Positions 1 to 4,947 are shown, counted from the stretch's first letter. The stretch: 5,161 nt of DNA from an uncultured Eubacteriales bacterium (GCA_948938605.1 CARAIG010000083.1:1-5161), one strand, 5' to 3'. Made by a program: numbers and translations. The notes: generated by a model not told the origin, from the letters alone.

Positions 1-41
1 ATAGCAACTATAACTATAACTTAATTATCACAATGTATGGA

Positions 42-57
42 TTTACAAAATTGTAAA
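42..57. repeat. AT-rich inverted repeat, possible operator
   Basis: TTTACAA and TTGTAAA are perfect 7-bp inverted arms separated by AA, 25 bp upstream of the -35 box of the sigma-like gene. A dimeric regulator could bind here, but AT-rich palindromes of this size also arise by chance. The first 80 bases contain no other supportable feature. A short open frame ending at position 56 could be the tail of an upstream gene, but nothing identifies it. Confidence 0.25.
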
Positions 58-81
58 AAATTTTTAAACAATCAATTTAAC

Positions 82-110
82 TTGACAATCGAACGAATGT
101 TCTATATAAT
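82..110 (+). promoter_or_regulatory. Consensus sigma-A promoter of the sigma-like regulator gene
   Basis: TTGACA (82-87) and TATAAT (105-110) are both perfect and are separated by exactly 17 bp, so this should be a strong housekeeping promoter. Transcription would start near 117, leaving a short leader before the ATG at 134. The spacer is occupied by a LexA-type box, which implies that the promoter is normally repressed. Confidence 0.9.
90..103. promoter_or_regulatory. LexA (SOS) box within the promoter spacer
   Basis: CGAACGAATGTTCT matches 13 of 14 positions of the Bacillus subtilis LexA/DinR consensus CGAACRNRYGTTYC and contains the clostridial core GAAC-N4-GTTC. It lies between the -35 and -10 boxes, so bound repressor would exclude RNA polymerase. 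The inferred consequence is induction of the downstream regulator by DNA damage. An element-encoded repressor with the same specificity is possible, but none is visible in the window. Confidence 0.75.
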
Positions 111-133
111 GATAGAGAAGGTTATATGGGACG

Positions 134-649
134 ATGAAAGAGATATTGTACGAGTTTTATGACGGACATGTGGAGTGTTTGAAAGTTGAAGATGCAGTAG
201 CGGAAGTGTACGGGCAAATTGTTGCAGAAGAGGAGCGCAACGAACGTAAAGAAACGCGCAGACATCAGTCTCTGGAAGTAATGCTGGACGCAGGTTTTGA
301 CTTTGAATACAAGACGGCAAGTATTGATTACATACTTGAACAGCAAGAGTTGCGCGAAAGCGAACGGCGGTTTAGGCAGGAATACAATCAATGTGTTAGG
401 GCAATGTATAAGGCTCTCAAAAAATACATTCCCAAGCGGCAAGCGCAAGCATATTTGTTGTACACGCAAATGTATTTTTCAAAGGTCGAAATTGCCAAAC
501 TTATGGGTATTACGGAAGGAGCAGTACGCAAATTGCTTTTGAAAGCGAAAGCCAACATCAAGAAGTTAAGAGACAACTTGCAGGAAATCCGAAAAATACC
601 TTATGTGTCGCAAATTGCAAGTTCGCTTACAAACGTAAATAAACAATAA
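134..649 (+). CDS. Sigma-70 region 4-like regulator of a mobile element (171 aa)
   Basis: The C-terminal half has a sigma region 4-type helix-turn-helix at about residues 116-145. It shows the EIAKLMGITEGAVRKLL pattern followed by a basic recognition-helix extension, and a preceding helix (about 75-110) ends in the IPKRQAQAYLL stretch typical of these proteins. The N-terminal part has a short FYDGHVE segment and a charged, Arg/Glu-rich stretch (31-46), as in the sigma-factor-like proteins commonly carried by Firmicutes conjugative and mobilizable elements. There is no sigma region 2, so it is not a complete ECF sigma factor. Within the family such proteins act as transcription regulators of element genes; the target here is unknown. 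AGAAGG (116-121) lies 12 nt before the ATG, which is longer than ideal. A three-codon ORF (126-137) overlaps the start as ATGA. The promoter with its embedded LexA box lies directly upstream, so SOS control is likely. Confidence 0.85.
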   Translation: MKEILYEFYDGHVECLKVEDAVAEVYGQIVAEEERNERKETRRHQSLEVMLDAGFDFEYKTASIDYILEQQELRESERRFRQEYNQCVRAMYKALKKYIPKRQAQAYLLYTQMYFSKVEIAKLMGITEGAVRKLLLKAKANIKKLRDNLQEIRKIPYVSQIASSLTNVNKQ

Positions 650-663
650 ATTTCAAATAAAAT

Positions 664-706
664 AGGGGGGGGGTACGATTTTTCACGCCCCTCGTGGCTT
701 TATAAT
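664..706. other. Nine-G tract with facing C-run and a -10-like box
   Basis: Nine consecutive G (665-673) are followed 14 nt later by a C-run (688-691), so AGGGG can pair with CCCCT. CACG (684-687) and CGTG (693-696) form a second small inverted repeat. TATAAT sits at 701-706, but no convincing -35 box lies at 16-18 bp; TTTTCA (680-685) is only 15 bp away. There is no T-run, so it is not a good terminator for the gene ending at 649. A pairing of G and C runs recalls oriT sequences of the ICEBs1/Tn916 type, but only loosely. A homopolymer this long is also prone to slippage. Confidence 0.3.
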
Positions 707-708
707 AG

Positions 709-981
709 AGGGTAATAAAAGTTTATGACAATATAGGCTTTCAACAAGGCAACAAGATAATATATACAGGAAGCAAACAACGTCTTACAGGAAAAGAACC
801 GAGTATAAACAAGATATTCGACGAACGCAATCCTATGAAGTTAAGAGACTTTGAATGGACAGACTTCTGGGAATACAAAGATGATCCTTTAGTCTTCTTT
901 ATGGAGATAGGTAAAGACTATGGCACAATAGATATTAACAGCCAAGTCATCAGGAAACATATAGATACTCCTAAAGAATAA
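709..981 (+). pseudogene. Start-less 90-codon open frame, probable gene remnant
   Basis: The frame is open from 709, just after in-frame TAA and TAG codons at 703-708, to a TAA at 979-981. The translation reads like a genuine protein: it contains IIYTGSKQRLTGKEP, then the aromatic and acidic KLRDFEWTDFWEYKDDP, and ends DTPKE. I do not recognise the family. No ATG, GTG or TTG occurs in frame before 835, and the ATG at 835 (48 aa) has no SD. An ATA at 715 could be a start only if initiation there were unusual, and GAGGG at 708-712 is too close to serve it. An out-of-frame ATG at 725 stops after three codons. The simplest reading is the 3' part of a cargo gene that lost its N-terminus. A short functional gene starting at 835 is less likely. 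Confidence 0.45.
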
Positions 982-996
982 TCTAAGAGTAAAATA

Positions 997-1065
997 CTGC
1001 ATTAACCCAAGAATAGATAAATACTATTCCTAATGCAGCGGTCGAACAATTCGACCGGGGTTAAT
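997..1065 (+). ncRNA. Foldable three-way-junction element with alternative pairing
   Basis: Four perfect inverted repeats interlock here. ATTAACCC (1001-1008) pairs with GGGTTAAT (1058-1065) and encloses two hairpins: GAATAG/CTATTC (1011-1016 with 1024-1029, 7-nt loop) and CGGTCGAA/TTCGACCG (1039-1046 with 1050-1057, 3-nt loop). The second hairpin abuts the outer stem, as for coaxial stacking. An alternative 8-bp stem CTGCATTA/TAATGCAG (997-1004 with 1031-1038) reuses part of the outer stem, so the two folds exclude each other. An intrinsic terminator follows 30 bp downstream. This could be an attenuator-like leader, a small RNA, or DNA-level structure for mobilization. It matches no RNA class I recognise. 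Confidence 0.45.
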
Positions 1066-1095
1066 TTTCTGTTACACAATTTAATATATTTATCC

Positions 1096-1130
1096 AAGGG
1101 TGATTGTACAAATTTGCAATCGCCCTTTTT
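1096..1130 (+). terminator. Rho-independent terminator
   Basis: AAGGGTGATTG (1096-1106) pairs with CAATCGCCCTT (1117-1127) over 11 bp with one G.U pair and a 10-nt loop. The T-run 1126-1130 follows the GC-rich base. It would end transcription coming from the sigma-like gene, the remnant frame or the structured element. If 997-1065 is a regulatory RNA, it could instead be a conditional terminator ahead of the relaxase. Confidence 0.8.
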
Positions 1131-1162
1131 GTATATACATTTCAACAAAGGAGGTGATGCTT

Positions 1163-1177
1163 ATGCGTGTATTGTAA
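1163..1177 (+). CDS. Four-codon ORF (MRVL) behind a 12-nt perfect Shine-Dalgarno
   Basis: AAAGGAGGTGAT (1147-1158) is fully complementary to the 3' tail of 16S rRNA, and AGGAGG ends 8 nt before an ATG, the optimal spacing. The reading frame stops after MRVL. Such a strong ribosome site in front of a four-codon frame suggests a translated leader, a ribosome loading site, or the remains of a lost gene start. It lies between the terminator ending at 1130 and the hairpin-rich region before the relaxase. The peptide itself is unlikely to have a function. Confidence 0.4.
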   Translation: MRVL

Positions 1178-1291
1178 AAGTAAAGTTGTAATGCAATATA
1201 AATTAGTAAAAGCAAGTAAAATCTTGTAAGCAACCAGTCAAAAACAGGCGAGCAAACGTGCGGGAAAGTACCAACAAATACCCTGAAATTT

Positions 1292-1381
1292 GTAGCAGGA
1301 TAAGTAAAATGTAATTTGTGTTGCAAATTGCATTTTAGCGGTTCGGTAGCGGGAAACCCGCCTGCTGCTTGCTTATGCAAG
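1292..1381 (+). other. Hairpin cluster before the relaxase, candidate oriT
   Basis: The central hairpin has 14-bp arms with one G.U pair: 1305-1318 with 1324-1337, loop TGTTG. It is enclosed by GTAGCAGG (1292-1299) pairing with CCTGCTGC (1361-1368), with one G.U pair. CGGG/CCCG (1350-1353 with 1357-1360, loop AAA) abuts that stem, giving a three-way junction. A further hairpin CTTGC/GCAAG (1368-1372 with 1377-1381) ends 5 nt before the relaxase SD. Relaxases commonly act at inverted repeats close to their own gene, so this is the best oriT candidate in the window. A translational control structure for the relaxase is an alternative. No known nic-site consensus could be recognised. Confidence 0.45.
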
Positions 1382-1403
1382 AAAAAGAAGGAGGAAAAAG
1401 AAC

Positions 1404-2684
1404 ATAAGCAACCAACCAATAATATTTAACATCAGTTACACGCCGTACAAAATTCGTAGAGATGCATCGGCATACGAACAAGAAAAATTCAAACAGCAAC
1501 GCGCCTTTTACGAGATGTCGGGAGGCGGCAACAACATATACAAATATATTACCAATGACCGCAAACTAAACGGCGAAAACAGCAAAACGGAAACACGTTC
1601 GATGATACAGTATTTTGAAAAGTCTACGGGCGTTTTCAACGGCAACGGCGGCATAACACGTCAGCAACTACAAGAAATCCAGCAACGGGCAAAAGCCCCT
1701 AAAAACCTATGGCACGGCTTTATATCTCTCAACGAGGAAATGAGTTACAAGATAGACTGTGCGGAAAAGTGCGTACACTTAGTAAAACGCACCTTTGGGG
1801 ACTTATTCAAAGATATGGGTTTAAATCCTAAAAACATAGACCTAATTTGCGCTTTGCATAAGGACAAGCCTCATCACTTGCACATCCACTTTTGGTTTGC
1901 GGAAAAGGAACCGAAATGTAAATACCGTAGCAAAAACTTAGAGTACCGTCATAAAGGAAAAATCCCCAAAGCAGTAATAGACAGAATGCACGTTAGATTA
2001 AATCTTTACATAGATGAAAGCCATCCCGAAGTTTACAATTCCCGAGATGTAGCCATCAAGGAACTTAAACGAATGACTTTTAACAAAAGAATAGTAGAGT
2101 ACAACGACGTCAAAAAAGCGGTAATAGCCTTAGCCAAGGAAATCCCCAAAACGGCAAGTTTCTTTTACAACAAAAAGGATATGGAACCGTACCGAGAAAA
2201 GGTAGATAACATTGCCCATTTGTTAGTTCTACACGATAGACGCATAGCCAAAGCCAACGCTAACTTTTATATTAACATTGCTCAACTAAACAAAAAGATA
2301 AAAGCATTATGTAATACCGACCACGCAAGAGAGCATACTAACCACTACAAAATTGACAGTAACAACATTACCGTTACCCAAGACTTAGTAAATGACTTTA
2401 AACGTAGACAAGGCAATGTAATACTGCAAGCGGTAAAGCAAATAAAGGGTGAACTGTTCCAAACACGCATACGCCACAAAGTAAACGATAACCCCCTAAA
2501 GCGCCGTCTTGCCATATCTCACCGTAAAGTAGGTAAACTCTTTGATAACTTCATTCTATCCTACATAGACGAAATACAAACAGCAGAGCAGGAATATTCC
2601 CAAAAGATGCAGCAAGAGGAAAACGACATAGACGAGCAAACCAACTCTGCCAAACAAAACACTAAATATAATTACGGTAAGTAA
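1404..2684 (+). CDS. Conjugative relaxase, MOBP/MOBL-like, with apparent AUA start (426 aa)
   Basis: Relaxases nick oriT through an active-site tyrosine and lead the strand into a recipient. The metal-binding three-histidine motif HHLHIHF is at residues 157-163 in this numbering, preceded by a LWHGFISL strand (102-109). YKYITND (46-52) resembles the tyrosine motif of MOBP/MOBL relaxases, making Y46 or Y48 the candidate catalytic residue. The C-terminal half is charged and helical, and no primase or helicase domain is recognised. The frame is open from 1350, and the segment after 1404 reads ISNQPIIFNISYTPYKIRRD, a good relaxase N-terminus. GAAGGAGG (1387-1394) ends 9 nt before ATA at 1404, with no ATG, GTG or TTG nearby. 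The first ATG (1515) has no SD and would remove 37 residues. The start is therefore either a functional AUA or a mutated ATG. Type IV secretion genes are absent from the window. Confidence 0.8.
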   Translation: MSNQPIIFNISYTPYKIRRDASAYEQEKFKQQRAFYEMSGGGNNIYKYITNDRKLNGENSKTETRSMIQYFEKSTGVFNGNGGITRQQLQEIQQRAKAPKNLWHGFISLNEEMSYKIDCAEKCVHLVKRTFGDLFKDMGLNPKNIDLICALHKDKPHHLHIHFWFAEKEPKCKYRSKNLEYRHKGKIPKAVIDRMHVRLNLYIDESHPEVYNSRDVAIKELKRMTFNKRIVEYNDVKKAVIALAKEIPKTASFFYNKKDMEPYREKVDNIAHLLVLHDRRIAKANANFYINIAQLNKKIKALCNTDHAREHTNHYKIDSNNITVTQDLVNDFKRRQGNVILQAVKQIKGELFQTRIRHKVNDNPLKRRLAISHRKVGKLFDNFILSYIDEIQTAEQEYSQKMQQEENDIDEQTNSAKQNTKYNYGK

Positions 2685-2709
2685 CTTTCTAATTAGGGTA
2701 AATAACTTT
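2676..2709. repeat. Two 13-bp direct repeats upstream of the tnpV promoter
   Basis: GGTAAGTAACTTT (2676-2688) and GGTAAATAACTTT (2697-2709) match at 12 of 13 positions with a 21-bp period, two helical turns. The first copy spans the relaxase stop codon; the second ends 11 bp before the -35 box. The position and phasing suit a regulator binding the same face of the helix. The ribbon-helix-helix-like product of the downstream cluster is a natural candidate for autoregulation. Confidence 0.45.
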
Positions 2710-2720
2710 GCCTAAACCTA

Positions 2721-2749
2721 TTGACACTTCCCCGCAAAAGATTTATACT
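2721..2749 (+). promoter_or_regulatory. Strong sigma-A promoter of the tnpV-integrase cluster
   Basis: TTGACA (2721-2726) and TATACT (2744-2749) are separated by 17 bp, five of six -10 bases matching consensus. Transcription would start near 2756, giving a leader of about 90 nt before tnpV. No terminator is visible between here and the integrase stop codon, so the cluster is probably one operon. Confidence 0.85.
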
Positions 2750-2847
2750 AAACATGCAAATCGTATATATACTGTTTTGATAAAAACTGCAACAACTAAA
2801 AAGCAGTCAAAATTCGTCTCAACGACGACACGAAGGAGGTAAAACCT

Positions 2848-3186
2848 ATGGCAAAGCAATGGACAGTAGAAGAAGTAGTAGAATACGAAAGAACGCATAA
2901 ACCGAAAGAGCAAGTCTACGGCAAGTACGGGACAATAGCCAAGCATTACCTTGAACAGCATCAAGGAATTGAGATGACAATGATTGGGCATATTCCCGAT
3001 TACTTGCACGGCATAGACAGGCAAGCGGACGAGATGTACGACACGCTGTATGCGCAGTTGTCTAAACGTCCCGAATACCAAAAGACGGGAGATTACATTG
3101 CCGACCTTCGCAAGCAAACGGAAATGCAAAACTTTATCGAACAGGAAATACTTACAAATTTAGTTTATGTATGGGAGGAAAAATAA
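2848..3186 (+). CDS. tnpV: TnpV-family transposon-encoded protein (112 aa)
   Basis: The GKYGTIAKHYLEQH segment (about 25-38), the following MTMIGHIPDYLHGIDRQADEM stretch (44-64) and the C-terminal QNFIEQEILTNLVY (94-107) match the TnpV family. That family is known from clostridial mobilizable transposons of the Tn4451 type and related Firmicutes elements. Its biochemical role is not established; it is found beside recombinase and mobilization genes and is thought to support element mobility. The length is normal for the family. AAGGAGG (2833-2839) ends 8 nt before the ATG. The stop codon is followed after one base by the next gene, so the two are probably translated in concert. It is the first gene behind the promoter at 2721-2749. 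Confidence 0.8.
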   Translation: MAKQWTVEEVVEYERTHKPKEQVYGKYGTIAKHYLEQHQGIEMTMIGHIPDYLHGIDRQADEMYDTLYAQLSKRPEYQKTGDYIADLRKQTEMQNFIEQEILTNLVYVWEEK

Positions 3187-3187
3187 A

Positions 3188-3427
3188 ATGGTAACACGCA
3201 AAGAAGACATGCCGCAAAGGTTGGCTAACCGCAAGTACGAAGAAAAGAACAAACAAAAACGCAAGGACGCGAGCGGCAATTTTCAAACAATGATTCCGCG
3301 CGAAAAATTCGATGAAATAAACGCGTTCCTTAAACAAAACAACATTACAAAAGTAGACTTCATTTTGCAAGCCTACGAAATTCTTAAAACACAACACAAT
3401 CAATCAAACACAAAAAAGGAGGAATAA
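3188..3427 (+). CDS. Small basic ribbon-helix-helix-like protein (79 aa)
   Basis: The N-terminal 30 residues are strongly basic. Then comes a short strand-like segment NFQTMIP (31-37), a helix REKFDEINAFLKQN (38-51) and a second helix after NIT (about 54-68). This strand-helix-helix order fits an Arc/MetJ-type ribbon-helix-helix DNA-binding protein, inferred from pattern rather than a recognised family. Similar small proteins often sit near relaxase or integrase genes in Firmicutes elements, so accessory, excisionase-like or repressor roles are all possible. The start at 3188 is chosen because GGGAGGA (3173-3179) ends 8 nt before it. The in-frame ATG seven codons earlier (3167) lies upstream of that SD and inside tnpV. 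The last codons overlap the SD of the integrase leader ORF. Confidence 0.7.
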   Translation: MVTRKEDMPQRLANRKYEEKNKQKRKDASGNFQTMIPREKFDEINAFLKQNNITKVDFILQAYEILKTQHNQSNTKKEE

Positions 3428-3429
3428 AA

Positions 3430-3477
3430 TTGATAGAGAGAGAACATTGTATCTATAAATTTACGCATTTATGGTAA
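3430..3477 (+). CDS. 15-codon TTG-started leader ORF coupled to the integrase
   Basis: AAGGAGG (3416-3422), inside the end of the preceding gene, ends 7 nt before TTG at 3430. The frame encodes MIEREHCIYKFTHLW and stops at TAA 3475-3477. That stop overlaps the start of the integrase frame in ATGGTAA (3471-3477). The integrase ATG has no SD of its own, so ribosomes finishing this frame are the obvious source of initiations there. It is most likely a translational-coupling leader, with the peptide sequence of little importance. The alternative, that the SD directly serves the ATG 48 nt downstream, is implausible. Confidence 0.55.
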   Translation: MIEREHCIYKFTHLW

Positions 3478-4778
3478 AAGATACATTTTCTAACAACACA
3501 CAAATTACAAACGATATGCTTGCCCAAATACTTGCAACTTTGCAGGCGCAGGGAGAGGCAATCAAATCGCTTATGGACGAACAAACGCCCGCAACAATTA
3601 TTCAGTCAAACGCGGTATCGAGTCGTGGCAGACGGGCAAAAATGGGCTTCAAATTTACTAAAAAGGAGATAGACATTATGCCATCAAGATACCAAAACAT
3701 ATTTGCGTGCGGAGACACAATAATACCGTACCGCTACCACAAGGGCGTGTACGAAGTAAATTACCGCCGCAAAGGAATTCACATTTATGCTTGCGCAAGC
3801 ACGATTGAAGAAATGAAACGCCGTTTTTTAGATAAGTTAATGAGAGGCGAACAAGTAAACCATAACAAACCGAAGCGCACAGCAACATACAACATACCCA
3901 AAACTTACAACAAAACAACCAAACCGCCACAAGGCATACCGTTTGCCCACTACGTGGACGAGTGGTTAGCATCCAAGCGTTTTAACGTTAAGGAAAGCCC
4001 CTTTAAGGAATACCAACGCGTAGCCGATACGCACTTAAAACGGGATTTTATGGGCGTTACAATGGCGGAAATGACTCGTAGCCGCGTGCAGGAATACTTG
4101 TTCGGCTTTGTGGAACAGGAAAAGCACCGCACTGCGGAAAAACTGTCGGTTGCGTTCTCGTGCATATTCGACCTTGCCGTAGAGGACAAAGTGGTGGAAT
4201 CCAACCCGATGAAGAAAATCAAACTTCCCTACGCCGAACGTAAAAAAGGTTCCGCCTTTACCTTGCAGGAGGAAGCGGAACTTGTAAACATTTGCCGGAA
4301 AAATTTGCAGTCCGATTGGGCGCACGCGTTTTTAGTGTTGGTATACTTCGGGTTGCGTAAGTCGGAACTAACCAGCATAAAAATCAAGGACGAAAACCTA
4401 TCTTGCATATCGAGTAAAACCCGTTTGGGCAGGAAGGAAGTTGTCCGCACAATACCCTTTACGCCGGTGTTCAAACGCGTACTGCCGTATGTGGACTTCA
4501 ACAGGGCAAAGCGCGCAAACCCAAACACAATGCAAACGGCAATGAGAAAGTATTTCCCTAACCATCACATACACGAACTGCGCTATACGTTTATAACACG
4601 CTGTAAGGAGTGCGGCGTTGCGGGCGAAGTAGTTATGCAGTGGGACGGACACTCCTACGACAGGGACGTTGTAACGTCGCTAGTGGATAGAGGCTATACG
4701 GACTTTTCGCAAGAATTTTTACAACGTCAAGCCTTAAAGGTGGATTACGAATTGCCGACATTAAAATACGGCGGATAA
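3471..4778 (+). CDS. int: Tyrosine recombinase/integrase (435 aa)
   Basis: This enzyme should catalyse integration and excision of the element at the adjacent tRNA-Gln. Residues 59-125 hold an FTKKEIDIMPSRYQNIF segment followed by a strand-rich arm-binding-type domain with YEVNYRRKGIHIYA. Residues 155-245 form a core-binding SAM-like domain (HYVDEWLASKRF to FDLAVEDKVVESNPM). The catalytic domain follows with Arg I in GLRKSEL (R296), a beta-hairpin Lys near K316, HELRYTF (H368, R371), GHS (H394) and nucleophile candidate Y409 in RGYTDF. The H394-Y409 spacing is about five residues longer than in common phage integrases, so the assignment of Y409 is good but not certain. The first 55 residues are an extra, probably helical tail. 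The ATG lacks an SD and overlaps the leader ORF stop. An internal ATG (codon 70) has a good SD. Confidence 0.92.
   Translation: MVKDTFSNNTQITNDMLAQILATLQAQGEAIKSLMDEQTPATIIQSNAVSSRGRRAKMGFKFTKKEIDIMPSRYQNIFACGDTIIPYRYHKGVYEVNYRRKGIHIYACASTIEEMKRRFLDKLMRGEQVNHNKPKRTATYNIPKTYNKTTKPPQGIPFAHYVDEWLASKRFNVKESPFKEYQRVADTHLKRDFMGVTMAEMTRSRVQEYLFGFVEQEKHRTAEKLSVAFSCIFDLAVEDKVVESNPMKKIKLPYAERKKGSAFTLQEEAELVNICRKNLQSDWAHAFLVLVYFGLRKSELTSIKIKDENLSCISSKTRLGRKEVVRTIPFTPVFKRVLPYVDFNRAKRANPNTMQTAMRKYFPNHHIHELRYTFITRCKECGVAGEVVMQWDGHSYDRDVVTSLVDRGYTDFSQEFLQRQALKVDYELPTLKYGG
3662..3680 (+). promoter_or_regulatory. Internal ribosome site and in-frame ATG in the integrase gene
   Basis: AAAGGAG (3662-3668) ends 9 nt before ATG 3678, which is codon 70 of the integrase. 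Initiation here would give a 366-aa protein beginning MPSRYQNIF that keeps the YRRKG arm domain, core-binding domain and all catalytic residues. It is a better SD than anything in front of the annotated start. The match may be chance, as the gene is rich in AAA and GGA. Confidence 0.35.
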
Positions 4779-4819
4779 CCCCACAAAATTTACCCACATT
4801 TTTATCCCCTTAAATTCCC
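4775..4819. repeat. Phased TA/C-rich repeats between int and tRNA, possible arm sites
   Basis: Four short motifs ending in C-runs occur in one orientation: ATAACCCC (to 4782), TTTACCC (to 4795), TTATCCCC (to 4809) and AATTCCC (to 4819). Their starts of C-run are 14, 13 and 11 bp apart. Short direct repeats beside the core site are where tyrosine integrases place their N-terminal arm-binding domain. Their role here is inferred from position only, and the motif is degenerate. Confidence 0.3.
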
Positions 4820-4851
4820 GCAAAAATTACGAAAAAAAAGCCTTTAGTGGT

Positions 4852-4894
4852 TAAAAAAACCTAAAATCTGGCGCAAAAACACCAGATTTTAGGT
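4852..4894 (-). terminator. Intrinsic terminator of tRNA-Gln
   Basis: Arms 4859-4871 and 4882-4894 are perfectly complementary over 13 bp with a 10-nt loop. On the minus strand the hairpin begins 5 nt after the tRNA CCA end and runs into a T-run (complement of A 4853-4859). A second T-run, the complement of A 4832-4839, lies a little further on. On the plus strand there is no T-run, so it does not clearly terminate the integrase transcript, although the stem could still stabilise its 3' end. Confidence 0.85.
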
Positions 4895-4899
4895 CAAAA

Positions 4900-4947
4900 T
4901 GGCTAGGGTAGCAGGATTTGAACCTGCGAATGACGGAGTCAGAATCC
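4900..4947. other. Presumed attachment site (element/host junction) in the tRNA 3' half
   Basis: Tyrosine integrases of such elements usually recombine within the anticodon-to-3'-end part of a tRNA gene. The element then restores the tRNA with its own copy of that part. Here the integrase is the nearest gene to the tRNA 3' end, 121 bp away. The exact crossover cannot be placed because the other junction lies outside the window: no second copy of the tRNA 3' part is present. The limits given are only the likely range. Confidence 0.45.

Noticed and set aside
1001..1065. tRNA-like, attC or retron interpretation of the three-way junction
   Set aside because: There is no D arm or proper T loop, the attC R-box consensus does not fit, and no reverse transcriptase is present.
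1172..1202. Weak promoter TTGTAA - 19 bp - TATAAA before the relaxase
   Set aside because: The spacing is too long and the -35 box poor; in AT-rich DNA this is expected by chance.
1090..1419. Minus-strand 109-aa ORF over the leader region
   Set aside because: It runs through the terminator and several perfect hairpins, has no SD, and its composition reflects the AT-rich complement.
1515..2684. Relaxase starting at the first ATG
   Set aside because: There is no SD before it, and the in-frame sequence upstream is clearly protein with a perfect SD before 1404.
3167..3427. Start of the 79-aa protein seven codons earlier
   Set aside because: That ATG lies inside tnpV and upstream of the GGGAGGA site, which fits the ATG at 3188.
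3676..4652. Minus-strand ORFs opposite the integrase
   Set aside because: They are shadows of the plus-strand coding frame, Cys/Ser/Phe-rich and without ribosome sites.
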